33,864 bases of DNA from Alphaproteobacteria bacterium (GTDB taxonomy: Bacteria; Pseudomonadota; Alphaproteobacteria; UBA9655), in the NCBI GenBank assembly GCA_013287665.1, contig JABDDK010000015.1:1-33864 (forward strand), in the 5' to 3' direction. Under the pieces are notes generated by a model. The model searched no databases, was not told the DNA's origin, and saw only the letters and a list, made by a program, of their open reading frames with translations. This document shows, piece by piece, positions 1 to 7,302 of the stretch. Position 1 is the first letter of the stretch. Every line of letters starts with the position of its first letter. Position numbers and translations under genes: made by a program.

Positions 1-73
1 TAAGCATTGATTAGTTTTCATGAAAGTTACTCAAGGTCAAAGTTAGATTTGGGTAATATGACAAGTGGCACCA

Positions 74-216
74 TCACCTCTCCCCTGCGTGGGAGAGGTC
101 GATCCAAAGGATCGGGTGAGGGGGAAATATAACTAAACAAATGTCAAAGAATACTGCGTACGGCCTACCCCTCACCCGCCTCTTCGAGTCGACCTCTCCC
201 ACAAGGGGAGAGGTGA
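74..216. repeat. 143-bp inverted repeat downstream of the Pro/Ala/Glu protein gene
   Basis: Two imperfect arms, 74-124 and 168-216, are reverse complements of each other around a 43-bp centre. Each arm contains its own short hairpin: CCTCTCCC (77-84) pairs with GGGAGAGG (91-98), and the matching copy lies at 193-213. The outer blocks GGGTGAGGGG and CCCCTCACCC also pair. The right arm ends 10 bp before the stop codon of the gene at 227, so transcription of that gene would read straight into it and it may act as its terminator or a 3' stabiliser. No transposase is nearby. It resembles dispersed palindromic intergenic repeats of proteobacteria; copy number cannot be judged from one window. Confidence 0.75.
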
Positions 217-226
217 AGATTCTTAA

Positions 227-1207
227 TTAAAAGCTTGCATTATAGGCCTTATTATCACTCACATTTTTCTCAATTTTAACGTCCACCAACTTTTCATGAG
301 CTTTTTCTTCTACCTTGAGGGCGGCGTCAACTTTTTCAGAAGTGGCTTCCGACTTTTCCATTGCTGTCTCGATATCCTTTATCAAGGCTTCTTTTTGCTC
401 AGGTGTTGTGTTCTCGTCAGCAAGGGCCGTGTCAGCTTTATCGAAAAGAGTGTCAACTTCTGTATCTGCAGCAGATTCTTGTTTTATTGCCGCATCTGCT
501 ATTTCAGTTGCTTGGACAGCCTCATGGGTTACCTCTTGCAATGTTGGTTCAGCCGGCGGTGGTGCTTGTTCAGCATGTTCTGGCTCTGCTGGTTCTGCTG
601 GTGCTGAGGCAGCTGGTGCTTGTTCTGTATGCTCTGCCTCTGCCGGAGCTGGGGCAGCTGGCGCTTGTTCAGCATGTTCTGGCTCTGCCGGGGCTGAGGC
701 AGCTGGCGCTTGTTCGGTGTGCTCTGGCTCTGCTGGTGCCGGTGCTGCCGGTGCTTGTTCAGCATGTTCTGGCTCTGCAGGAGCTGAGGCAGCTGGCGCT
801 TGTTCTGTATGCTCTGGCTCTGCCGGTGCTGGTGCTGCTGGTGCTTGTTCTGTATGTTCTGGCTCTGTCGGTGCTGGTGCTGCTGGTGCTTGTTCAGCAT
901 GTTCTGGCTCTGTCGGTGCTGGTGTTGCTGGTGCTTGTTCAGCATGTTCTGGCTCTGCCGGGGCTGCTGGCGCTTGCTCAACTTGAGGTTGTTCAACTTG
1001 AGGTTGTTCTGCCGGCTCTGGTGCTCCGCCACCTCCGATATCGCCTCCACCACCTCCTCCGCCCTCATCTTCAGCAAAGATCAACGGTTTTTCAGACGTC
1101 ATGTTTATTGTTTTCTGAAGAGTATTCTCAGGAGCTGCCTTCGCAGAATTAAATGAAAGAATGGATCCTGCAAGTAATAAACTTGTAATATTTATGAGCT
1201 TGTTCAT
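227..1207 (-). CDS. Secreted Pro/Ala/Glu-rich tandem-repeat protein
   Basis: Predicted 326-residue exported protein with no recognised enzymatic domain. The start at 1207 is chosen because it gives a clean signal peptide (MNKLINITSLLLAGSILSF, cleavage near AKA-A) and has AGGGA about 8 nt upstream; an in-frame ATG at 1231 would only add eight residues ahead of the signal. After a Gly-rich stretch (about residues 48-61) come eight copies of a 15-residue unit of the form EHxEQAPAxxAPxEP plus a shortened final copy, with Thr/Ala and Pro/Ser alternating between copies. The C-terminal ~100 residues are acidic, Ala/Glu/Lys-rich and probably helical. The 45-bp DNA repeat keeps other frames open too, so overlapping ORFs here are artefacts. 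Its start lies 29 bp downstream of the DUF4239 gene, so the two are probably co-transcribed. It could be a periplasm-spanning or surface low-complexity protein; function unknown. Confidence 0.85.
   Translation of the reverse strand: MNKLINITSLLLAGSILSFNSAKAAPENTLQKTINMTSEKPLIFAEDEGGGGGGGDIGGGGAPEPAEQPQVEQPQVEQAPAAPAEPEHAEQAPATPAPTEPEHAEQAPAAPAPTEPEHTEQAPAAPAPAEPEHTEQAPAASAPAEPEHAEQAPAAPAPAEPEHTEQAPAASAPAEPEHAEQAPAAPAPAEAEHTEQAPAASAPAEPAEPEHAEQAPPPAEPTLQEVTHEAVQATEIADAAIKQESAADTEVDTLFDKADTALADENTTPEQKEALIKDIETAMEKSEATSEKVDAALKVEEKAHEKLVDVKIEKNVSDNKAYNASF
530..1000 (-). repeat. 45-bp coding tandem repeat (15-residue units)
   Basis: Roughly eight to ten direct copies of a 45-bp unit inside the Pro/Ala/Glu protein gene; on the plus strand each unit carries variants of GGTGCTTGTTCAGCATGTTC. 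The unit length is a multiple of three, so copy-number change keeps the reading frame. Neighbouring copies differ in a roughly alternating pattern (AEHT/AEHA, AAS/AAP), suggesting duplication of 90-bp pairs. Exact edges are approximate. Confidence 0.8.
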
Positions 1208-1236
1208 TGTGTTTTTCCCTATTAATATCAAAATTA

Positions 1237-2166
1237 TTACTGTTTATCTTTTGAGTTCTTTTTTTTCTTTGATTGCGGCTGTTCAACAGGTTTAGCAACC
1301 TCTAACTTAACTGCCTTTGCTCCTTTGGGCTGAATCGCTTTTATTTGAGCCAGTTTCAGGGCATAGAGTTGTTTCTTGTTCGCGCGCTCCATCTGTTTCA
1401 GTTTATCAGGAATACCTTGCAGCAATGCTTTCCCTTCAACGCTATAGGGCCCAGAGAAAGGATATGTGAGCAGAAGAGCCAACCCAATATTAATTGAGAT
1501 GAGAAGGCAAACAACAAACATCGAAATAAAATGGTGGTGTACATTTTTAGGTTCATTAACCGCAACTGAGAAGATAATAAAACCGACACCTAAAAGAATA
1601 ACAGTAAGGAGTCCGATGTTCAAAACGGGATCAACGGTTTGCATCCGCCCTAACCGTGTCGCTGCAATGGTATCGAAAAACCGCATAATTTTTTCTAACG
1701 TACCAGCATCACTGGCATTAGATTTCATGTCTTGTAAGGTGCTAAAAATTTGATTAAATGCATTCCAGCCTTCGGAGCTACTAAGACCCAAACGCATAGC
1801 AGGCCATTCCTTAGCATTTAAAACACTCGTATAATTTTGAATAACTGAAATCAGTTTGCTTTGCTCTATTGGGTTTAATGTTTTTACATAATCTAGCATT
1901 ACGTAAAAGTTGACGGCTTCATCTAAAGTTAACTTGATCGCATTTGTATAATTTTGCCACAGAAGCGCTATGGTAAATCCAAGTAAAAAAGCAACTGCTG
2001 TTGCGATCACGCTAAACGCAGGCGACATAGAATCAGTGATCAGTTTAGGATAAAATCTCCTAACAATAAAATAGGAGAGGAAAGCAACTGCGGCAAAGAA
2101 AACGAAAAGAATTCCAATCACTCCCCAAGACGGTAGCGTATTGATTAAAGTACGATGATACGGCAT
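1237..2166 (-). CDS. DUF4239-family (bestrophin-like) integral membrane protein
   Basis: A 309-residue membrane protein whose layout matches the DUF4239 family. There are two N-terminal transmembrane segments (about residues 14-35 and 50-70), the latter with the FLLGFTIALLW-type motif followed by a conserved DEA. A soluble helical middle region follows, then two more membrane segments (about 182-202 and 212-235) and the typical PFSGPYSVEG motif. It ends in a Lys-rich tail rich in Pro/Val/Lys that looks lineage-specific. The start at 2166 has a strong GGGGAGG five bases upstream. The family is distantly related to bestrophin channels, but its biochemical role is not established. It is followed after 29 bp by the secreted repeat protein gene on the same strand. 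Confidence 0.8.
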   Translation of the reverse strand: MPYHRTLINTLPSWGVIGILFVFFAAVAFLSYFIVRRFYPKLITDSMSPAFSVIATAVAFLLGFTIALLWQNYTNAIKLTLDEAVNFYVMLDYVKTLNPIEQSKLISVIQNYTSVLNAKEWPAMRLGLSSSEGWNAFNQIFSTLQDMKSNASDAGTLEKIMRFFDTIAATRLGRMQTVDPVLNIGLLTVILLGVGFIIFSVAVNEPKNVHHHFISMFVVCLLISINIGLALLLTYPFSGPYSVEGKALLQGIPDKLKQMERANKKQLYALKLAQIKAIQPKGAKAVKLEVAKPVEQPQSKKKKNSKDKQ

Positions 2167-2201
2167 GAAGCCTCCCCTTTAATGTGTAATATTTAACTTA
2201 A

Positions 2202-2230
2202 ATGATAGCTAATTTTGAAAGGAGATGCAA
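2202..2230 (-). promoter_or_regulatory. Possible promoter for the DUF4239/repeat-protein pair
   Basis: Read on the minus strand, TTGCAT (2225-2230) is followed after 17 bp by TATCAT (2202-2207), 36 bp before the start codon. The -10 matches five of six consensus bases and the -35 only three, so the call is weak. The GATGC-aa-GCATC hairpin at 2224-2235 overlaps the -35. Confidence 0.3.
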
Positions 2231-2349
2231 GCATCCAAAGCGTTTTATCGGAGAACGCACCTAATGTTTAGTGAGCACTTAACGTTCCTAACGGCGTCAT
2301 TCCTGCGAAAGAGGCTGTAAAGAAATTAATAGTTCTGCTCCAAACCTAT

Positions 2350-2637
2350 CCCACTGGCGTCATCCCACTGCCATTAAGTTAAGGGAAAGCCCTCCCCGCT
2401 GGGGTCGTCCTCGAGAGCGCGAAGCGCGGGTCGGGGATCCAGGGCTAATAATTCATTCCGTAGGAATGCAATGATTTTCTTTATAAAGGAGCGTTGTATT
2501 GCTTACGCAATAGTTTTGCTCCTGGATCCCGGGCAATGAGAAATCTTGAGCAAAGCTCAAGAAATTCTCATTCCCAGGACGACCCACCTGGGGAACATTT
2601 CTCCCTAACTTAATGGCAGTGGGACGACGCCAGTGGG
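2350..2637. mobile_element. MITE-like palindromic element with 35-bp terminal inverted repeats
   Basis: Terminal repeats 2350-2384 and 2603-2637 are reverse complements with one substitution and one single-base indel (outer end CCCACTGGCG). Inside them a second nested pair matches: GGGATCCAGG (2434-2443) with CCTGGATCCC (2521-2530), and GTCGTCC (2405-2411) with GGACGAC (2577-2583). Local hairpins include GCGC-gaa-GCGC (2417-2427), CATTCC-gta-GGAATG (2454-2468), ATTGC-ttac-GCAAT (2498-2511) and a long one at 2535-2572 (AATGAGAA ... CTTGAGC-aaa-GCTCAAG ... TTCTCATT). There is no transposase, so it would be non-autonomous. Its right end stops two bases from the stop codon of the ankyrin protein gene. 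A flanking target duplication is not obvious. Confidence 0.75.
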
Positions 2638-2639
2638 GA

Positions 2640-4361
2640 TTATGGTGAATAGATACCACTTTTTTTGATCAACTCTAGATGCGTCTTATATCGGTTATCT
2701 TCGTCAGCTTTATTAACCCAAGCCTCCACAGTCTTCAGTGGAACATCCTTTAGAGTTGCGCCCTTCTTAACCAAGTAATTTGTTAACTCTACGGATCCAT
2801 ACCGCATGCTATAGGCTAAGGGTTTGAACCCTAGTGTTTCATTAAGATCAAATCCATCTCCCTTATCTCTTTCCCTGATAAGGTTCACGTTTAGCTTTGC
2901 GCCCTTTTCAACAAGTACCTTAACACTCTCAAGATTATTGAATTGGATTGCATAAAACAGAGCTGTCTTGCCAAAGCCCGTTGTTTCGTCAATTTTTGCC
3001 CCTTTCGAGAGTAAATGTTTCAAAATATCGGGGCGATTTGAAGCCTTCATGAGGGGTGTCTCATCATCAACTTTCCCATTCACATTTGCGCCTAACCCTA
3101 TCAGCAGATCCAGTACATCCGTTCCATAATTGTTCAAAATTGCATAGGAGAGCGCTGCATTGAGGTCTCTTTCGGAAAAATCTTGAACGGCACCTTTAAT
3201 TTCGGGGAGCGGCCTTCCCGGCTTTTTAAACACTTCAAAGGCTTGATTGCTCGCTAGTTGAATATCTTGGCCATAGATCTCAGACACATATTCATTGAGG
3301 TAATCGGTCGCATAAAGGGCATATTTATCTAAATGATCATAGGCTTCATAATACCCCTTCAAGCCTTCGGCCATTTTTTCAAATGATTTTTTGAAGTCAT
3401 TGTACTTCTTGAAATTCCAGGGACCGAGGAAAGCCCACTTTTCAAGAGAAGGACTATTAAGCGAATAATCAGTTGCTGGATTTTCAGGGTCCGGAAGGCT
3501 TAAATGTTTTGGTGTATAGGATAAATAATCCCGCAACCTGCAATGGTAACTGCCTATTGTTTGTCTTATCGTCCCAGATAACTGCCAATGATGAACGGAA
3601 AGATCCTTGAGAAGGGCGGCAAAGGCGTCATAATCAGGAATATTTTCTATATTGTCCGTCGAAATAACGTCAACTCCGTAGGGATTGTAGCACGTTCCTG
3701 TATCATACTTTTGAATTTCCTCTTCTTTTAGATATAGCCATAAAGGAACTGTTACCATTGGGATTTCTTGTCTCTCTTTAGGCAAAATACAGTCCTTACA
3801 ATTTGCGATCTCAACGACAACATCCCGCAACAAAGCCTCTTCATTGGATTTGTTTTTAAAGGAGGGGTCAAATTTGGCTAATAGATTCAAAAATTTCTCT
3901 TCCATAAACTTCTTTTTTTCATCTGGATTCGATATTTTCTGAGCTTGAAAATAGATTGCATACCCTTGACACGCCATTGTGGGGCAGGCTTTTACAAGCT
4001 CTTCAGCCTTTGCAAAGTCAATCTTCGGCTCCCCCACGAGGATCTGACTCATGATGGGGTCTTCCTTCTTTTTAATTCGTGTCTTCAAAAGGGCAATACG
4101 ATCGTGATAACTTGATTGAAGTGCTTTTTCAGTTGTTGTCTGATTCCTTGTCCTTAACCACTCTTGCTGATCTCTAAGGAGGGTTTGTTTTTCTTCATGG
4201 GAAGAGAAATCCTTGAGAATTGAATACACGATATTTAAATCAGCGTCGTCTTGTTTAAGACTTTCATTTTTGGAAATAATGGATTGAATTTCTTTTTCTG
4301 TATAAGCATTCAAATGCTGTACAGATAAAAGTAAAGCGATCACAGTGTAGATTATTTTCAT
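2640..4361 (-). CDS. Secreted LprI-like/ankyrin-repeat protein
   Basis: Predicted 573-residue exported protein. The start at 4361 gives a signal peptide (MKIIYTVIALLLSVQHLNA-Y); upstream in-frame codons lie inside the HAD gene. Residues about 20-100 resemble the LprI/DUF1311 domain (motif LLRDQQEWLRTRNQ, compare the L-x-x-AQ-x-x-WL-x-x-R signature), although the usual cysteines are missing. The middle (about 105-400) is not recognised and contains several Cys, including a NCKDC pair. The C-terminal ~170 residues contain about four ankyrin repeats (DVLDLLIGLGANVN, ETPLMKAS, TALFYAIQFNN, PLAYSMRYGSVEL). It begins four bases after the HAD stop with no clear ribosome binding site, so coupled translation is likely. 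Ankyrin proteins with signal peptides are candidates for host interaction in intracellular bacteria; that role is inferred. It ends beside a palindromic element. Confidence 0.75.
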   Translation of the reverse strand: MKIIYTVIALLLSVQHLNAYTEKEIQSIISKNESLKQDDADLNIVYSILKDFSSHEEKQTLLRDQQEWLRTRNQTTTEKALQSSYHDRIALLKTRIKKKEDPIMSQILVGEPKIDFAKAEELVKACPTMACQGYAIYFQAQKISNPDEKKKFMEEKFLNLLAKFDPSFKNKSNEEALLRDVVVEIANCKDCILPKERQEIPMVTVPLWLYLKEEEIQKYDTGTCYNPYGVDVISTDNIENIPDYDAFAALLKDLSVHHWQLSGTIRQTIGSYHCRLRDYLSYTPKHLSLPDPENPATDYSLNSPSLEKWAFLGPWNFKKYNDFKKSFEKMAEGLKGYYEAYDHLDKYALYATDYLNEYVSEIYGQDIQLASNQAFEVFKKPGRPLPEIKGAVQDFSERDLNAALSYAILNNYGTDVLDLLIGLGANVNGKVDDETPLMKASNRPDILKHLLSKGAKIDETTGFGKTALFYAIQFNNLESVKVLVEKGAKLNVNLIRERDKGDGFDLNETLGFKPLAYSMRYGSVELTNYLVKKGATLKDVPLKTVEAWVNKADEDNRYKTHLELIKKSGIYSP

Positions 4362-4365
4362 ATGT

Positions 4366-5088
4366 TTAACTAACTTTTGTTTTCTCAACTTGTGATAGTA
4401 GCAAATCAGGGAGTTCTTGCCAATTATTGAAACACGTATCCGCCCCATTCTCTTTAAGCTTCATTGCCATCTCCTCTGGCTTATCTGCAAATCCTAAAAA
4501 GCCAAAGGTCCTAATGCCAGCCCCTACGGCAGCCTTTACGCCCGTTGGGCTATCCTCAACCGCAGCGCACTGCTCTGGTATTATTCCTAATTGCTCAATT
4601 GCTCTGAGGTAGACATCAGGCTTTGGTTTTTGAACATCACCTGCTTCAAAAAAGGCCGTCCCAAAAAAGCGAGCGAGCCGATCTCCCTGACCATTTGTGG
4701 CGTACCTCATGGCGGCGAGTCCTCGTTGTATGGGATTATTCGAAACAAAGGCAAATCGGAACCCCACCTTTTGCAAGGCTTCCAAAGTTTCAACAAGTTG
4801 ATCTGCCATCTCAACACCCGTCGACTGAAGCAGTTGCATAAGTCTCCCTTCACGATTTTCGTACAACGTTGGGTAGTCAACTTTAATGTTGTAATGCTTA
4901 GATAAATTCTCACAAAGCGATTCCCTCGACTGTCCATGGAAATGCGTCTTAAAGTCTTCAAATGTCAGCTCTGAGGGTATCTGGCTTCTATACAACTCAT
5001 TAAAGCGATTAATAAGGGCAGGAACAGCTAAATGTTCAGTCGCCATTTGACAATTATCAAAATCGAGGAGGAGCCATGTTTGGGTCAT
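4366..5088 (-). CDS. HAD-superfamily hydrolase (phosphatase, subfamily IA type)
   Basis: A 240-residue cytoplasmic hydrolase of the haloacid dehalogenase superfamily, most like phosphoglycolate phosphatase/beta-phosphoglucomutase-type enzymes. Motif I is LLDFDNC (nucleophile Asp9, general acid Asp11), followed by a helical cap (about 20-95). Motif II is FVSNNP (about 115-120), motif III the Lys in QKPKPDVY and motif IV VEDSPTGVKAA. In motif I the usual Gly-Thr/Val after the second Asp is replaced by Asn-Cys, so substrate prediction is unsafe. It begins six bases after the sulfatase stop and ends four bases before the ankyrin gene, with no good ribosome binding site, which suggests coupled translation in one operon. 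It may dephosphorylate a sugar phosphate used by the envelope genes around it, but this is inference. Confidence 0.85.
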   Translation of the reverse strand: MTQTWLLLDFDNCQMATEHLAVPALINRFNELYRSQIPSELTFEDFKTHFHGQSRESLCENLSKHYNIKVDYPTLYENREGRLMQLLQSTGVEMADQLVETLEALQKVGFRFAFVSNNPIQRGLAAMRYATNGQGDRLARFFGTAFFEAGDVQKPKPDVYLRAIEQLGIIPEQCAAVEDSPTGVKAAVGAGIRTFGFLGFADKPEEMAMKLKENGADTCFNNWQELPDLLLSQVEKTKVS

Positions 5089-5094
5089 AAGGAG

Positions 5095-7254
5095 TTACTT
5101 GTCTAATATTTGAAATGAGCTTATTAGGAGGCTAATCGGCACGTCTGTTTTCCAGAGGCCTGCCTTGCGAGGTGAAATCGCATCAAGAGGCTTAAATTCA
5201 ATAATATTAGCATTATTACTCAATAAATAGGTTGCAGGAATTACAATATCAACAGACTGGTTGTCAAAGCCTGTAAACACATACTCACCCAGAACCTTGC
5301 CATTGACTGAAATAACAACCCTCTGGTTAGGATGCTTTTCACTCGTTAAAGCTCTAAAGTCGAGTCGCAATATATGTTCCTTAGAGCTGTCAATGTCATT
5401 TAGCTTAAATCCCATAGTACCGGGGTGCCCCATCAACCATGAACCTTCTTTTTCCTTAGACCAATGATCAATGAGATAGTCCTGTGGGTTAGTTGGTTTT
5501 GCACCTATCACATAGTCATTGAATTTCTTATTTCTCTCTTGAACAAAAACGGTTCTTAAGTCGGCAACATTTCCTTCAAATTTATGTTCAACATGATCAT
5601 CTGCTGTAAAATAAGGATTAGATTTTATATCTTTATCAAAGACAATTATTTTTATTTTGGAGTTTTTTTGGAAAACATCTTGAAAATTAACTTTTGTAGC
5701 GTCATTTTCTCTCAAATATGTTTGAACCACTGACCGAATTCCGGTCGTACTTGCAGAAGCTCTAGAAATCTTTAATGGCTCAGAATCTAAGGGAGGTTTA
5801 ATAAGTATAGCTGCATTATACATACCGACGGCACGCCTCCATGGACCTTGATCTGCTCCATAAAAGTCTTCTGTTCCTACATTATATTTATAAAGTTCTG
5901 GTTTATTACAGATAAAATGACCGTGATCTCCTGTAATAATTATCAAAGAATTATTATACACCCCTATTTTCTTCATTTGTTCTAAAACGTCACGAACTTG
6001 TCCTAGAAAAAAGCTGGTTTCTAACCAATAATTCTCAACTGTATCCGCAACAGCTCTTATATCATTTTCAGTCGCTCGTTCATTTTTACATATAAAACCA
6101 GTTGGGGCATGTGGAACCATATTATGAATATAAATCAATCGATTAGGACTTTTACCAATCGTAGAATGAGCCAACCGATTCATCATTTCTCTACTGTTGA
6201 TTTTAAGACCCATAATAGGATCAATAGCGTGTTCCGTAAAAAATAAAGATATTATTTTCTGTTTAAAAATTCTTTTTAAACCCAAATCCACGAGATAAAT
6301 AGATGTCTGCAGAGAGTGAGGGTCCTCTTTGATGACGTTATTAAAAGAGAATTGGTCTTTATCTACAGTCATGCTTGTAAGAGAAACAACTGTTTTATCA
6401 TACTTATAGGGAACTGCATCCTGAAGTAATGAACTCTCTTGCGTATGTTTCAGGACTTCCGGTTGGTTTGCTTTTTCTCCATTTATATAGGTATCTCCTG
6501 TTAGGATGGCTGGAACACCATAAGACGTGTACGGAAAAGGTGAAATAGCTCTAGAGTAAAGCGTAAAACCTTCAAACCCGTTTTTCTCAGCTGGATTGTT
6601 CGAAAGAAACTGCTCAAGGGTCGACCCTTGCAACATATCTGCCATAATAACGACTATATTTTTCTCAGAACCAAAACTAAAATCCGTAGAGTCATTGTAC
6701 ATCCCCACCTCAGCAGCAGCTAAAGCTTCTGCATTTGGCGCACTGTTTGCCTGATTCCTATAATACTCATATACATTCGAACCAAAAATCACCGCGGAGA
6801 AGAGGGCCATTAATATAAATAGATTGGTGAATACACGTTTGAGAATGTTATTTGACATAAAAATATACATTGAAAAACATAAAGCTATAAAATAACTTCC
6901 ATAGTTCAATAAATATTGAGAGCGACTCAAGACAGCATCACGAACTTGACCGTCCTGCATTTCAGACCCAACTGGAAAAAATATAGTAATGACGAAAGAA
7001 ACGATGAACAAACTTTTAAATAAGGACAGAACTATTCTATAGTACTTATCTGACATGAGACTGATGATTAAAGCTAATAGCATCGAAATTGCAAAAGAGC
7101 TCACAATGAGTATATATAGTGTAGAATTTTGAATCCCAAAGGATTTATCTGAGGCTAATATCAAAGACGGATTCACCAAAAGAATAAGTCCAATAAAGGG
7201 CAACACTTGTAAGAAAGTGACCATTATTCTTTTTAAGGTAAGGCGATTTAACAT
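5095..7254 (-). CDS. Membrane-anchored sulfatase/phosphoglycol-transferase-fold enzyme
   Basis: A 719-residue inner-membrane protein with about five N-terminal transmembrane helices (between residues 10 and 162) and a periplasmic alkaline-phosphatase/sulfatase-fold domain (about 198-520). Visible metal-site motifs are NIVVIMADML (199-208), the nucleophile region PYTSYGVPAILTG (241-253, Thr or Ser nucleophile), HNMVPHAPTG (377-386) and ITGDHGHF (440-447). The arrangement recalls lipoteichoic acid synthase and phosphoethanolamine transferases rather than soluble sulfatases, since no CxPxR formylglycine motif is present. The last ~100 residues are beta-rich and may bind carbohydrate. GGAGAG about seven bases before the start supports 7254. 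It sits 48 bp after the NoeA-like gene and six bases before the HAD gene. Probable role: transfer or removal of a phospho- or sulfo-group on an envelope glycan or lipid. Confidence 0.8.
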   Translation of the reverse strand: MLNRLTLKRIMVTFLQVLPFIGLILLVNPSLILASDKSFGIQNSTLYILIVSSFAISMLLALIISLMSDKYYRIVLSLFKSLFIVSFVITIFFPVGSEMQDGQVRDAVLSRSQYLLNYGSYFIALCFSMYIFMSNNILKRVFTNLFILMALFSAVIFGSNVYEYYRNQANSAPNAEALAAAEVGMYNDSTDFSFGSEKNIVVIMADMLQGSTLEQFLSNNPAEKNGFEGFTLYSRAISPFPYTSYGVPAILTGDTYINGEKANQPEVLKHTQESSLLQDAVPYKYDKTVVSLTSMTVDKDQFSFNNVIKEDPHSLQTSIYLVDLGLKRIFKQKIISLFFTEHAIDPIMGLKINSREMMNRLAHSTIGKSPNRLIYIHNMVPHAPTGFICKNERATENDIRAVADTVENYWLETSFFLGQVRDVLEQMKKIGVYNNSLIIITGDHGHFICNKPELYKYNVGTEDFYGADQGPWRRAVGMYNAAILIKPPLDSEPLKISRASASTTGIRSVVQTYLRENDATKVNFQDVFQKNSKIKIIVFDKDIKSNPYFTADDHVEHKFEGNVADLRTVFVQERNKKFNDYVIGAKPTNPQDYLIDHWSKEKEGSWLMGHPGTMGFKLNDIDSSKEHILRLDFRALTSEKHPNQRVVISVNGKVLGEYVFTGFDNQSVDIVIPATYLLSNNANIIEFKPLDAISPRKAGLWKTDVPISLLISSFQILDK

Positions 7255-7302
7255 GTTCTATCTCTCCGATACATTTTCAATCTCTAACACTATTTATATA
7301 AT

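Larger units (their letters stand above)
2167..2639. other. Gene-free interval carrying repeat sequence
   Basis: No convincing gene lies here. 2167-2270 holds the likely promoter of the DUF4239 gene. 2289-2315 contains a CGTCATTCCTGCGAAAG motif like the widespread intergenic repeats of proteobacteria. 2350-2637 is the MITE-like element listed separately. A 68-codon open frame (2453-2659, minus) runs through the element but is composed of its palindromes and has no ribosome binding site. Confidence 0.7.

Noticed and set aside
315-1152. Long plus-strand open frames (for example 315-986 and 361-1152) and a second minus-strand frame (529-1077)
   Set aside because: They run through the 45-bp coding repeat, whose length is a multiple of three, so frames free of stops stay open in every copy. 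They have odd Ala/Cys/Ser or Leu/Gln compositions and no signal or ribosome binding site.
2453-2659. 68-codon minus-strand open frame
   Set aside because: It lies almost wholly within the palindromic element and is made of its hairpins; no ribosome binding site and no protein-like composition.
4362-4448. Upstream start for the ankyrin protein (ATG at 4448)
   Set aside because: It would place 29 residues ahead of a clear signal peptide and overlap the HAD gene by more than 80 bp.
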